Positions 52,458 to 62,774 of a stretch of DNA of 64,000 nucleotides are shown piece after piece. The stretch lies in contig CAWCOF010000003.1 of assembly GCA_963797005.1 (NCBI GenBank), positions 124,001 to 188,000 of the forward strand, given 5' to 3'. The first letter of the stretch is position 1, and each line of letters begins with the position of its first letter. The position numbers and the translations under genes are program-made. This stretch comes from AWTP1-13 sp963797005. Its GTDB lineage: Bacteria; Pseudomonadota; Alphaproteobacteria; Rhizobiales; Hyphomicrobiaceae. The notes under the pieces were generated by a model. The model saw only the letters and a program-made list of their open reading frames with translations. It was not told where the DNA came from and made no database searches.

Positions 52458-53276
52458 CTAGTCGGTCCGGGCGACGTCGAGCCGGTGCACGACGCCTTGG
52501 GTCTGGCTGTTGAGCGGGGGATACCGCTTCAGCACCAGCGGATCGTGACCGGGCACGACGTGCCGCGGCGAGGCGGCCAGCTCCTTCAGCCGTTCATAGC
52601 CCTTGAGCGTGTTCTCCACGTCGACCACGATCGGGAACACCTTGCCCTTCTCGAAGTTCTCGTAGAAGTGCGAGCTGTCGGAGGCGAGCATGACGGGGCC
52701 CGATTGCGTCATCACGCGTACCGCCTGCAGGCCGCGGCTATGGCCGCCGATCTTGTGCACCGTCACGCCGGGTGCCACTTCCGCGTCGCCGTCGTGGAAG
52801 ATCACCCGGCCCGAATAGAGGTTCTTCACCATCTCGCAGACATGGTCGGCCGTGAAGGGATAGCGCAGGTGTGCATGGCACATGCACGGTCCCGTTGCGT
52901 ACGCCATCTCGGCCGCCTGCAGGTGGAAGCGTGCCTTGGGAAAGGCGCTGAGCGTGCCGGCGTGATCGTAGTGCAGGTGGGTGACGATGAGTTGATCGAG
53001 GTTCGCCGCCGACACGCCCACCATCTCCAGCGCGGCGGCGGGCTCCCGCGCCACGATGCGACCGCGCTTCGTTCCCTCCTTCTGGTCGAACCCGCAGTCG
53101 ACGACGATCGTGCGCTGGGGGTTGCGGATGACCCAGACGAAATAGTCGATCGGATGCGGCAGATCATGATCGTCGGCGGAGATGAAGCTCTCGAACCGCT
53201 TGCGGTTGACGAACTCGCCATACTTGACGGCAAGGATCTCGTAGGTCTCGGGCGTGGCCACGGCGTGCTCCTGCAA
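52458..53276 (-). CDS. N-acyl homoserine lactonase family metallo-hydrolase
   Basis: A 272-residue MBL-fold hydrolase. The metal motif HxHxDH is THLHYDHAG with His100, His102, Asp104 and His105. Further ligands lie in KIGGHSRGLQAV and the Asp in MLASDSSHF. The late HVVPGHDP fits the AHL-lactonase (AiiA/AttM-like) family. Lactonase activity on homoserine lactones is a family expectation; other lactone or ester substrates are possible. It diverges from the malonyl-CoA decarboxylase gene with 221 bases between. Confidence 0.85.
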   Translation of the reverse strand: MQEHAVATPETYEILAVKYGEFVNRKRFESFISADDHDLPHPIDYFVWVIRNPQRTIVVDCGFDQKEGTKRGRIVAREPAAALEMVGVSAANLDQLIVTHLHYDHAGTLSAFPKARFHLQAAEMAYATGPCMCHAHLRYPFTADHVCEMVKNLYSGRVIFHDGDAEVAPGVTVHKIGGHSRGLQAVRVMTQSGPVMLASDSSHFYENFEKGKVFPIVVDVENTLKGYERLKELAASPRHVVPGHDPLVLKRYPPLNSQTQGVVHRLDVARTD

Positions 53277-53497
53277 CTTGAGGACGACCCAGAATGGCCT
53301 TTCGCTCGCGCCGTGTCATCCCTTCGCCGGCTTAACCAGGCCGGCGGTCCGGGGTCTGTGCGCTGCTCTTTTCCCCGCTCGTTAAGCCGGTCGCGTGGCC
53401 CGCACCCACCCGCCGCCAAAATGTTGTAAAATGCGAGGACTATCGGTTCGGGTAGCCGGATCCGTGCGACATCGGAAATGAGCGCGAGTAAGACCCC

Positions 53498-54898
53498 GTG
53501 AATGTATCTTTTCTGCAGGAGCTGCTGAATGGGATCGCCGAGCAGGGCCGGCATCTGCTGCCGCGATCGCTTGGGCGGGCCTCACCCAGGGACAGCATCA
53601 ACAAGCTGGCCGAGGCGCTCCTCTCCGGCCGCGGCGAGGCCTCGGGCGTGGCCATCGCCTGCGCGATCCTCGAGAGCTACCGCGCGATGCCTATGGAGGG
53701 GCGGATCGAGTTCCTGACCTTCCTCGCCCGCAACATGCAGCCCGATACCGAGGACGTGGCGCGGGCGGCGCGGACCTACCTCAACACGCCCGGCGCGACC
53801 AGCATTGCCGCCCTGCAGCAGGCCGTCGAAAGCCCGCGCCAGGAGTTCTTCCGCCGCCTCAACCGGGCGCCCGGCGCGACCGCCCAGATCGTCGGCATGC
53901 GCCGCGACCTGATCGAGGCGCGCGATCCAGCCCTTGCGCCGCTCGAGCGCGACCTCAAGCACCTGCTGATGTCGTGGTTCAACCGCGGCTTCCTCGTGCT
54001 GCGCCGGATCGACTGGCAGACGCCGGCCGCCATCCTGGAGAAGATCATCGCTTACGAGGCGGTGCACGAGATCAAGGGCTGGGACGACCTGCGCCGGCGT
54101 CTCGATCCGGCCGACCGGCGCTGCTTTGCCTTCTTCCATCCCTCGCTGATCGACGAGCCGCTGATCTTCGTGGAGGTGGCGCTGACGCGGCTCGTCCCGG
54201 CCAGCATCGGAGAGGTGCTGCAGGAGGCGCCGAAGGACGGCGGGCCCGGCGAGGAGCCGGCCGTTGCGGTCTTCTACTCGATCTCGAACTGCCAGGAGGG
54301 CCTGCGCGGCATCTCGTTCGGCAATTTCCTCATCAAGCAGGTGGTCGACGACCTGATGAAGGAGAGCGCGTCTCTCAAGACCTACGTCACCCTCTCGCCG
54401 ATGCCGCTGTTCGCCGACTGGCTGGCCGATATCATGGACGATCGCGATCCAGGCCTGCTCACGCCGGAGGAGCGCACCCAGCTCGATGTCATCGAGGACC
54501 CGGCGTGGATCGAGAACGGCCCGGCCGAGGCGGTGAAGCCCCTGCTGCTGCGGCTTGCCGCACACTACCTGCTCAACGCCAAGTCGGAGGGGGAGCCGGT
54601 CGATCCGGTGGCCCGCTTCCATCTGGGCAACGGCGCGCGGCTCGAGCGCATCAACTGGGCCGGCGATGCCTCGCCCAAAGGGCTGCGCGAGGCGCACGGC
54701 CTCATGTGCAACTACCGTTACGAGATCAAGGACATCGAGAAGAACCACGAGGCCTACAAGAACGAGGGCACGATCGCGGGCTCGCGCCAGGTGAACGCGC
54801 TCCTGAAGCCCCAGCGCGGGCGGCCCGAGGGCGGCAAGCTGCTGGCCCTGTCGCGGCTGCGCACGGGTCGCCCGGCGGTCCAGGATGGCGACCAGTAG
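53498..54898 (+). CDS. Malonyl-CoA decarboxylase
   Basis: A 466-residue enzyme converting malonyl-CoA to acetyl-CoA. The N-terminal helical domain is followed by the acyltransferase-like C-terminal part with ERDLKHLLMSWFNRGFLVLRR (key residues SWFNRGFL), CFAFFHPSLIDEPLIFVEVA, and the catalytic region AVFYSISNCQEGLRGISFGN and FHLGNGARLERINWAGD. It is a complete MatA/MCD-family protein. The start appears to be the GTG at 53498. No malonate transporter or malonyl-CoA synthetase gene is adjacent, so it more likely acts on fatty-acid metabolism than on imported malonate. That is inference. Confidence 0.9.
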   Translation: MNVSFLQELLNGIAEQGRHLLPRSLGRASPRDSINKLAEALLSGRGEASGVAIACAILESYRAMPMEGRIEFLTFLARNMQPDTEDVARAARTYLNTPGATSIAALQQAVESPRQEFFRRLNRAPGATAQIVGMRRDLIEARDPALAPLERDLKHLLMSWFNRGFLVLRRIDWQTPAAILEKIIAYEAVHEIKGWDDLRRRLDPADRRCFAFFHPSLIDEPLIFVEVALTRLVPASIGEVLQEAPKDGGPGEEPAVAVFYSISNCQEGLRGISFGNFLIKQVVDDLMKESASLKTYVTLSPMPLFADWLADIMDDRDPGLLTPEERTQLDVIEDPAWIENGPAEAVKPLLLRLAAHYLLNAKSEGEPVDPVARFHLGNGARLERINWAGDASPKGLREAHGLMCNYRYEIKDIEKNHEAYKNEGTIAGSRQVNALLKPQRGRPEGGKLLALSRLRTGRPAVQDGDQ

Positions 54899-54963
54899 CC
54901 GCGCGGTTCCGGGCCATTTATGCTGCGCCGGTCGAAAGTAACACCGCGGTTCGAGGCTGAACG

Positions 54964-55875
54964 ATGCGCTACAGCGACGACGATCGGGAAAGCGAGAACG
55001 TCGAGGATCGACGCGGCCAGGGCGGGTTTCCGCGCGGCGGCATGCCGTTCCCCATTCCGATGGGCGGCGGTGGCTTGAGCATCACCTCGCTGCTCGTCAT
55101 CGGCGCCATCTGCCTTGTGTTCGGCATCAACCCGCTGGAGCTGCTCAATAGCGGCGGCGGTGCTCCGATGCCGGAGGCCGCACGCCCGACCAGCTATCAG
55201 CCGGGCGCTGCCCCGAAGGACGACGAGGGGTCGCGCTTCGTGCGGCACGTGCTCGCCGACACCGAGGACGTCTGGGAACGCACCTTCCAGGCTGCCGGCC
55301 GGCGCTACGAGAAGCCCACTTTGGTGTTGTTCACCGGCGCCACGCGCACAGCCTGCGGCGTCGGCCAGTCGGCCATGGGCCCCTCCTATTGCCCGCTCGA
55401 CCGCAAGGTCTACATCGACCTCGACTTCTACCGCGTGCTCCGCGAGCGCTTCCAGGCGCCCGGCGAGTTTGCGCAAGCCTACGTGATCGCCCACGAGGTC
55501 GGCCACCACGTACAGACGCTCCTCGGCGTCGCCGAAAAGGTGCAGGCGAAGAAGCAGCAGTATCTCAGCATCGGCGATGAGCCGCACGCCAACGCGCTCC
55601 AGGTGCGCATGGAGCTGCAGGCCGACTGCCTTGCCGGTGTGTGGGCGAAGAGCGCCAATGAGATGAAGGGCCGCCTCGAGCCCGGCGACATCGAGAAGGG
55701 CCTCGCCGCGGCGGCGGCGATCGGCGACGATACGCTGCAGCGGCGCAGCCAGGGCCACGTGGTGCCGGAGTCCTTCACCCACGGCTCTTCGGCGCAAAGG
55801 GTGCGCTGGTTCCGCAAGGGCCTCGACGGCGGCGCCATGAGCGCCTGCGACACCTTCGGCGCCCCCGACCTGTAA
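54964..55875 (+). CDS. Neutral zinc metallopeptidase (YpfJ family)
   Basis: A 303-residue protein. A glycine/proline-rich N-terminus precedes one membrane segment (LSITSLLVIGAICLVFGINP), which places the rest outside the cytoplasm. The zinc motif HEVGHH begins at residue 177 in YVIAHEVGHHVQTLLG, and a further acidic ligand lies in MELQADCLAGVWA. Cysteine pairs (TACGVGQS, SYCPLDRK) could form a disulfide. The family is widespread; physiological substrates are not known. Short Asp/Arg-rich N-terminus starts at the ATG at 54964. Confidence 0.87.
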   Translation: MRYSDDDRESENVEDRRGQGGFPRGGMPFPIPMGGGGLSITSLLVIGAICLVFGINPLELLNSGGGAPMPEAARPTSYQPGAAPKDDEGSRFVRHVLADTEDVWERTFQAAGRRYEKPTLVLFTGATRTACGVGQSAMGPSYCPLDRKVYIDLDFYRVLRERFQAPGEFAQAYVIAHEVGHHVQTLLGVAEKVQAKKQQYLSIGDEPHANALQVRMELQADCLAGVWAKSANEMKGRLEPGDIEKGLAAAAAIGDDTLQRRSQGHVVPESFTHGSSAQRVRWFRKGLDGGAMSACDTFGAPDL

Positions 55876-56190
55876 CGCGAAGCGCGTAGGGTGGGTCAAG
55901 CGAAGCGCCGACCCACCGCTTATCGCGTGCGGTGTACGGCCTTGCGTCGGGTCATCGCTCGACGCTCGACCCGACCTACGCGCTGCGGTGCGTTCGGCGC
56001 TCCGGATCGTGATGCATCGCGGCGAAGGCGACGGCAAGTTCATTCGCCCAGGCGATACGTTCACCCCGTGGTGAGCTTGTCGAACCACGCGGCCACGACG
56101 GTGCGTCACAGCGCCCTTCGACAGGCTCAGGGCGGCGTTGAAGCTCTGATGCGGCAACAACGGGCCTCATCAGCGAATGGATCGCGGCCG
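55876..56190. repeat. 315-base intergenic region filled with dispersed repeats
   Basis: Two repeat types are seen. GTAGGGTGGGTCAAGCGAAG with CGCCGACCCACC (about 55886-55918) and CGTCGGGTCATC...GACCCGACCTACGCG (about 55946-55983) form one palindromic block. The GAGCTTGTCGAACCACG/CGCCCTTCGACAGGCTCAGG repeat (56070-56134) is the second copy of the element at 47.77 kb. No gene is seen. Confidence 0.65.
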
Positions 56191-57324
56191 TCAGGCGCCC
56201 ACCGTCTCCGCGATCAGGTGGTCGACGACGCCCTTGAGCGCCTCCTCGCGCGTCGCCCCCTGCGCCATCAGCCGTTCGAAGCACGCCACCTGCCGGTCGG
56301 CGCTGGTGCCGCGCTGAACGATGGTGCGCGCATGCGCGATCTCGGCCGCGCAGCCGAGCGCCTCGGCGTCTTCGCTGAGCAGCACGAGTAATTCCTCGAC
56401 GAGATCGGCGAAGGGGACAAGCTCGCCCTTGCCGAAATCGAACAGCGTGCCGGCGACGCCATAACGCTGCGCCCGCCAGCGGTTCTCCGACAGCAGGAAC
56501 AGGGGATAGCTGCGCCAGGTCTGGTTGCTGCGGCGGAAGCGGTAAAGCATGCGCAGGATGGACACGAACATCGCCGCCACGCACACCGCATCCTCGACGC
56601 GCGTGCACACGTCGGTGATGCGCATCTCCAGCGTCGGAAATTTCGACGATGGTCGAATATCCCACCAGATTTGGCTGGCATCGCTGACAACCTTGGACCG
56701 GATGAGAAGATCGATCGTTTGCCGGTATTCCTCCCAGCTTTCAAACCGGCCCGGCAGGCCGGTGCGCGGCAGCTCCTGGAAAGCGGCGATGCGGTAGCTC
56801 TTGAGGCCGGTGTCCTCGCCCTCGGCGAACGGCGAGGAGGTGGACAGCACCAGGAGGTGCGGCATGAAATAGCGGGCCTGGTTCATCAGGTCGATGCGGA
56901 GCTCGTCGTCCTCCACGCCCGCATGCACGTGCATGCCGCAGATCACGAGCCGGCGGCCGACGCCGGCCAGGTCCTTGGCAATCGCCTGATAGCGTTCCCG
57001 CTCGGTCGGCTGCTGCGTGCTCCAGCGCGCGAACGGGTGGGTGGAGGCCGCGATCGGGGCAAGCCCGTGCTGGGCCGCGAGATCGGCTACGGTCCGCCGT
57101 GCCTGCACCAGCTCCGCGCCGGCAGCAGCCGGCGTCTTGTGTATCTCCGTCTCGACCTCGATCTGGGACTTGAGGTACTCGCGCGCCACATGCCCGCGCA
57201 GCGCGCGCTCGCAGTCCTCGAACAGCGCCTGCGGCATCTCGCGCACGAGGTCGCGGCTCGCCTGCTCGACGAGCAGGTATTCCTCCTCGATGCCGATGGT
57301 GAAAGTCGGGTCCTTGAGCGGCAT
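56191..57324 (-). CDS. Carboxylate-amine ligase (YbdK / glutamate-cysteine ligase family 2)
   Basis: A 377-residue ATP-grasp-like ligase of the GCS2 family. FTIGIEEEYLLVEQ is the diagnostic N-terminal motif; ICGMHVHAGVEDDELRIDL and WDIRPSSKFPTLEMRITDVC supply the metal and substrate residues. E. coli YbdK has weak gamma-glutamylcysteine synthetase activity, and the family also includes peptide-forming ligases. The true substrate here is unknown. It is a single gene, divergent from a monooxygenase gene. Confidence 0.88.
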   Translation of the reverse strand: MPLKDPTFTIGIEEEYLLVEQASRDLVREMPQALFEDCERALRGHVAREYLKSQIEVETEIHKTPAAAGAELVQARRTVADLAAQHGLAPIAASTHPFARWSTQQPTERERYQAIAKDLAGVGRRLVICGMHVHAGVEDDELRIDLMNQARYFMPHLLVLSTSSPFAEGEDTGLKSYRIAAFQELPRTGLPGRFESWEEYRQTIDLLIRSKVVSDASQIWWDIRPSSKFPTLEMRITDVCTRVEDAVCVAAMFVSILRMLYRFRRSNQTWRSYPLFLLSENRWRAQRYGVAGTLFDFGKGELVPFADLVEELLVLLSEDAEALGCAAEIAHARTIVQRGTSADRQVACFERLMAQGATREEALKGVVDHLIAETVGA

Positions 57325-57458
57325 GATTCGTATGGTGGCACCGAAACGGCGGGGCCGCCACCGGGCGGAGCCTGGAGGCGAACGCCGGCGATCGGGTCTT
57401 TGCAGAAGGGGCCCCTCAGCGGCTAACCTGTCCTCGGGACGGTGGGAGGGACGGTAGA

Positions 57459-59096
<1,638 letters not shown>

Positions 59097-59113
59097 CGCC
59101 CGACCCGCGTCTC

Positions 59114-61282
59114 CTAGCGCGACGACGTCGCTTCAGCCTCGAGCATCGCCTTGGCATCCAGCAGGCCTCCGCCGCATGGCTTGGAGCAGGCGCCAGCCGG
59201 CCGCCGCGCGAGGGAGCGCCTCAGCAGCTTCTCGATCTCGTCGGGCTTGCCGCGCAGCTCGGGCTTGACTGAGAGCACCAGCGCGATGGCCGCCGACACG
59301 TGTGGTGCGGCCATCGATGTGCCCTCCATGGCGGCAACCCCCGACGGGAACTCGTCGCTCGGAGCGACCAGGCTCCAGACGCCGTCGGGCCTGTTGTCGT
59401 TGTCGTCGTCACGGTCGAGATTGCCACCGGGCGCCATCAGGGTAACGCCCCCGTAGTTCGAATAGGGCGTGAGGTGGCCGCGCGCGTCGCTGGCGGCAAC
59501 CGAGATGACGCCCGCGCAGCCCGCAGGGGTCACGTCCTTGATGTCGATCCTCTTGTTGCCGGCCGCCGCCACCACGATCGTCCCCGCCTCGCGTGCGTCA
59601 TCCAGCGCCTGCTTGAGCAGGCCGACGTTCTGCAGCAGGCACGCCTTCGAGATGCTGAGACTGAGATTGATGACGTGGGCCTTGTGCTTGTTGGGTGGCA
59701 CGCCGGGCACGGGGAGGCCGGCTGCCCAGGTCACCGCGCCGGCAAGGTCGGCGATGGTGCCTCTCCCGCAGCGTCCCATCGCGCGCACGGGCAGCACCGA
59801 AACCGCCCAGTTCACGCCCGCGATCCCCAGATCGTTGTCGCTTTGGGCGGCGCCGATGGTGCCCGCCACGTGCGTGCCATGCCACGCGGAGCCAACGTAC
59901 TCCGAGCAGCTGTCGTGGTGCTCGGTGGCGTCGGCATCGGGCCCCTCCCTGCCGCCGCCTTTCTCCTCGGGATCGGAGATGAAGTTGTAGCCCGCAAGGA
60001 CGTTGCCCGATCCCCTGATATCGGGGTGATCGGGCAGAATGCCTGAATCGACCACGGCTACAACCACGTCCCGGCTGCCCTTGTTCAACGCCCAGGCCGC
60101 GGCCGCGTTCATGCCCGACGGCGGCGCGAGGTAGTGCCACATGAGACCGGTCCGCAGCGCCGGATCGTTGGCGCCGGCGGGCCGGCTGGCCCTGCTTTGC
60201 ACGCGCGCGGTCGGCGACAGCTGCTCGAGGCGCAGCGTGCGCTCCAGCTCCATGATCCAGTTGGGGTGGGCAAACGCGGCGCTCGACCCCTCCGTGAGCC
60301 GCCTGGCGTAGTCCTGCAGGGCAGCCAACTCCCTCGTGCCGCTCAGCCTGTCGCCCGAGGCGTCGCGAAAGTCGAGCCTGATCCGGACAGCCCGGGCGCC
60401 GACGCGATCGACGTTGATGGTCCTCGAGCGAGCACCGCCTGCCGAGACGCCGCCCGACCTGTCGGCGCGCTCCAGCTCTCTGAGCACCACACTCTGCAGC
60501 TCGCTTTGCGACCTGAAACCCACGAGCAGCTGGCCCGGCACGAAATCCGTGGCATTCGCTCTCAGTGGCGGCACCGGCGGCGCACCGCCGGAGGCGGGTG
60601 GCGAGCCAGGCGGCGGCTGACGGCCGGGTCCGCCGGGTATCGGCGGCACCAAGGGCGGCGCCACCACCAGCCGCACGCATTGGCCGTCCCGGCGCGCGTA
60701 GCCGTCCGCGCACGCGCATCGGCCGTCGCGCTCGACTTCGTAGCGGCCTCTGCAGACGATCTCGCGGCGACAGCTGCCGTCGGATTTGCGCGCGTAGCCC
60801 TCGGCGCAGGCGCATTGCCTGCCCTGCCGCGCCTCGTTGGCGCCGCATCGCGGCAGCGCGGCGATGCAGGCACCGCCTTGCCGGACGTAACCCTGCACGC
60901 AGACGCACCGCCTGCCCTGCCGGACCTCATTGGGGCGGCACGGAAGCGCTGCAACGCAGGTGGCCCCGCGGCGTACATAACCCTGCACGCAGACGCATCG
61001 CCTGTCCTGCCGCACCTCGTTGGGACCGCATCTGCGAACGACCTGACGCACGCACGCTTTGCCTTGCCACACGTAGCCGCTGGCGCACACACATTGGCCA
61101 TTGCGGAGGACCATGTTCGCGCCGCAAGCCACACGCACGCATCCCTTCTGGGTCCGCTGATAGCCCGGACGGCATCGTCCCTGAGCGTCGGCCTCGCTGG
61201 TCGTCGCCAGCAGGCAAAGCGTGGCAATTGCCGCCGCCAGGGACAGCAGGCACAGGCGCTGCGCGAAGCCGAGATACGTCAT
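59114..61282 (-). CDS. Secreted S8 subtilisin-like protease with N-terminal cysteine-rich repeats
   Basis: A 722-residue exported protease. A signal peptide (LCLLSLAAAIATLCLLATTS) is followed, from residue 37 to about 207, by a cysteine-rich region with five repeats of about 30 residues (53-82, 85-114, 115-145, 146-176, 177-207). Their pattern is C-x-N-x-V-R-x-G-R-C-x-C-x2-GY-x-R-x-G-x2-C. A proline/glycine linker leads to a propeptide-like region and the S8 domain with the full triad: Asp412 (VVDSGI), His468 (HGTHVAG) and Ser656 (GTSMAAPH). The repeats suggest a disulfide-rich binding or stalk module; that function is inference. Confidence 0.88.
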   Translation of the reverse strand: MTYLGFAQRLCLLSLAAAIATLCLLATTSEADAQGRCRPGYQRTQKGCVRVACGANMVLRNGQCVCASGYVWQGKACVRQVVRRCGPNEVRQDRRCVCVQGYVRRGATCVAALPCRPNEVRQGRRCVCVQGYVRQGGACIAALPRCGANEARQGRQCACAEGYARKSDGSCRREIVCRGRYEVERDGRCACADGYARRDGQCVRLVVAPPLVPPIPGGPGRQPPPGSPPASGGAPPVPPLRANATDFVPGQLLVGFRSQSELQSVVLRELERADRSGGVSAGGARSRTINVDRVGARAVRIRLDFRDASGDRLSGTRELAALQDYARRLTEGSSAAFAHPNWIMELERTLRLEQLSPTARVQSRASRPAGANDPALRTGLMWHYLAPPSGMNAAAAWALNKGSRDVVVAVVDSGILPDHPDIRGSGNVLAGYNFISDPEEKGGGREGPDADATEHHDSCSEYVGSAWHGTHVAGTIGAAQSDNDLGIAGVNWAVSVLPVRAMGRCGRGTIADLAGAVTWAAGLPVPGVPPNKHKAHVINLSLSISKACLLQNVGLLKQALDDAREAGTIVVAAAGNKRIDIKDVTPAGCAGVISVAASDARGHLTPYSNYGGVTLMAPGGNLDRDDDNDNRPDGVWSLVAPSDEFPSGVAAMEGTSMAAPHVSAAIALVLSVKPELRGKPDEIEKLLRRSLARRPAGACSKPCGGGLLDAKAMLEAEATSSR

Positions 61283-61760
61283 GGCACCTCCGAACGCAGG
61301 CGATGGATTGTCTGATTAGGCAAATAGAAAGCGGCGGATGATAGGTGCGCCTATCGCCGTGCGCAAACGTTCGCATCCGCGTTGGCGCGCTGCGGCAGCG
61401 CACAACGGCCGCGGCACGCATCGCGTTGCGGCGACCCGCGCGATATCTCGTAGGCGAGCCTAAAGGTGAACTCTGCGTCGCGTCGATCGAGAGACGGCCA
61501 CCGCGTGCACAACGGACGCAAGGCGCGGAACATGAACCTGTCATGAACAACGAGGTCCATGCCCGTTCACCAAGCAACGACTATTGTCTTGAGCAATCGC
61601 GTGACGGCGGCCGAGCTTGACCCGTTTTGCTGCTGGCACATATGAAGGCTTCGGGCGTCCGGCTCTTTGGCATTACCGCGCTTTCGGCGGGGCCATCGCA
61701 GAAAAGAGACGTGACAGGAGCACTGACCTTGAGCGGTCCTAGGAAACGGGGAGGTGCACT
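61283..61760. other. 478-base region upstream of sbnA with possible small coupled frames
   Basis: No recognised family. Two short plus-strand frames lie at 61559-61645 (28 residues, ending DPFCCWHI) and 61642-61764 (40 residues). The first stop overlaps the second start (ATGA), and the second stop overlaps the sbnA GTG (GTGA). Codon choice is not strongly GC-rich at third positions, so coding is doubtful. GGGGAGGT serves as the sbnA ribosome site. A further 91-codon frame at 61345-61620 is less convincing. Confidence 0.35.
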
Positions 61761-62774
61761 GTGATTGTCGATACGCCGCTGCAGCTGATATTTCGTGATT
61801 TGTTTTATCGCCTTGCCGGCTATGCCGGCGATCACGACGTCTTTTTGAAGCTGGAAGGGTTCAACGTCACCGGCTCGATCAAGGTCAAGGCGGCGATCGG
61901 CCTCGTCGAGGACCTCGAGCGGCGGGGGCTTGCCGAGTCCGGCCGAACCGTCATCGTGGAATCCTCCTCCGGCAATCTCGGCATCGCTCTCAGCCTCGTT
62001 TGCGCGGTCAAGGGCTACGAGTTCGTGTGCGTGACGGACCCCAACACCAACCACGCCAACATCCGCGGCATGGAGCTTTATGGGGCGAAGATCATCGTCG
62101 TCCGGGAGCGTGATTCCGCGGGAGGTTTCCTCGGAAGCCGGCTCAAGACGATAGAGCGCATCCTGCAGTCGCAGCCCAACGCGGTCTGGCTCAATCAATA
62201 TGCCAACGTCGCCAACAAGAACGTCCATGCCGAGCAGACGGCCAACGAGATCGCGCGCGAGTTCGACAAGGTCGATTGGATTTTCGTCGGCTCGGGGACC
62301 ACAGGCACCCTTGGCGGTATCTCGGAGCGCCTTCGCCAGGTTTTCCCGAGCATCAAGATCGTGGCCGTCGAGCCCGAGGGCTCCGTCACGTTCGGGGGCG
62401 CGCCCGGCAAACGCAGCATCCCCGGCGTCGGCACGAGCGTGCGGCCACCGATCGCCGACTTCGCCAAGCCGGATATCGTCGTGACCATCGACGAGGCGAG
62501 GACGGTCGACGTCTGCCGGTCCTTCGTTCGAGACCACCATCTGCTGGTCGGGGGGAGCACGGGCACCGTGCTCGCCGCCGTCCAGGATCTCGCGCCGGAG
62601 TTCGCGCCGGGCGAAACGATCGTCGCCATATCCCCCGATCTCGGCGATAAGTATCTGGACACGGTCTACGACGCGGCCTGGGTCGAAAAATTCGTTCGGG
62701 GCACGGCCAAGTCCTCAGCGAGGGAGAGCAATTCGTGGCAGGCGCCCCGACATTCCACGTCGTCCCCGGCCTGA
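61761..62774 (+). CDS. sbnA: SbnA-like 2,3-diaminopropionate biosynthesis enzyme (PLP-dependent)
   Basis: A 337-residue cysteine-synthase-fold PLP enzyme. The PLP Lys41 lies in FNVTGSIKVKAAIG and the substrate loop in VIVESSSGNLGIALSLV; GSGTTGTLGGISERLRQVFP holds the phosphate-binding loop. SbnA of Staphylococcus condenses O-phosphoserine with glutamate to give N-(1-amino-1-carboxyl-2-ethyl)-glutamate. The downstream gene is the matching SbnB, which confirms the assignment beyond a simple cysteine synthase. The GTG start has GGGGAGGTGCACT upstream. The gene overlaps sbnB by 40 bases, so the pair is coupled. Confidence 0.88.
   Translation: MIVDTPLQLIFRDLFYRLAGYAGDHDVFLKLEGFNVTGSIKVKAAIGLVEDLERRGLAESGRTVIVESSSGNLGIALSLVCAVKGYEFVCVTDPNTNHANIRGMELYGAKIIVVRERDSAGGFLGSRLKTIERILQSQPNAVWLNQYANVANKNVHAEQTANEIAREFDKVDWIFVGSGTTGTLGGISERLRQVFPSIKIVAVEPEGSVTFGGAPGKRSIPGVGTSVRPPIADFAKPDIVVTIDEARTVDVCRSFVRDHHLLVGGSTGTVLAAVQDLAPEFAPGETIVAISPDLGDKYLDTVYDAAWVEKFVRGTAKSSARESNSWQAPRHSTSSPA

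Noticed and set aside
61345..61620. 91-codon frame upstream of sbnA
   Set aside because: Arg-rich composition, no ribosome site and no recognisable feature.
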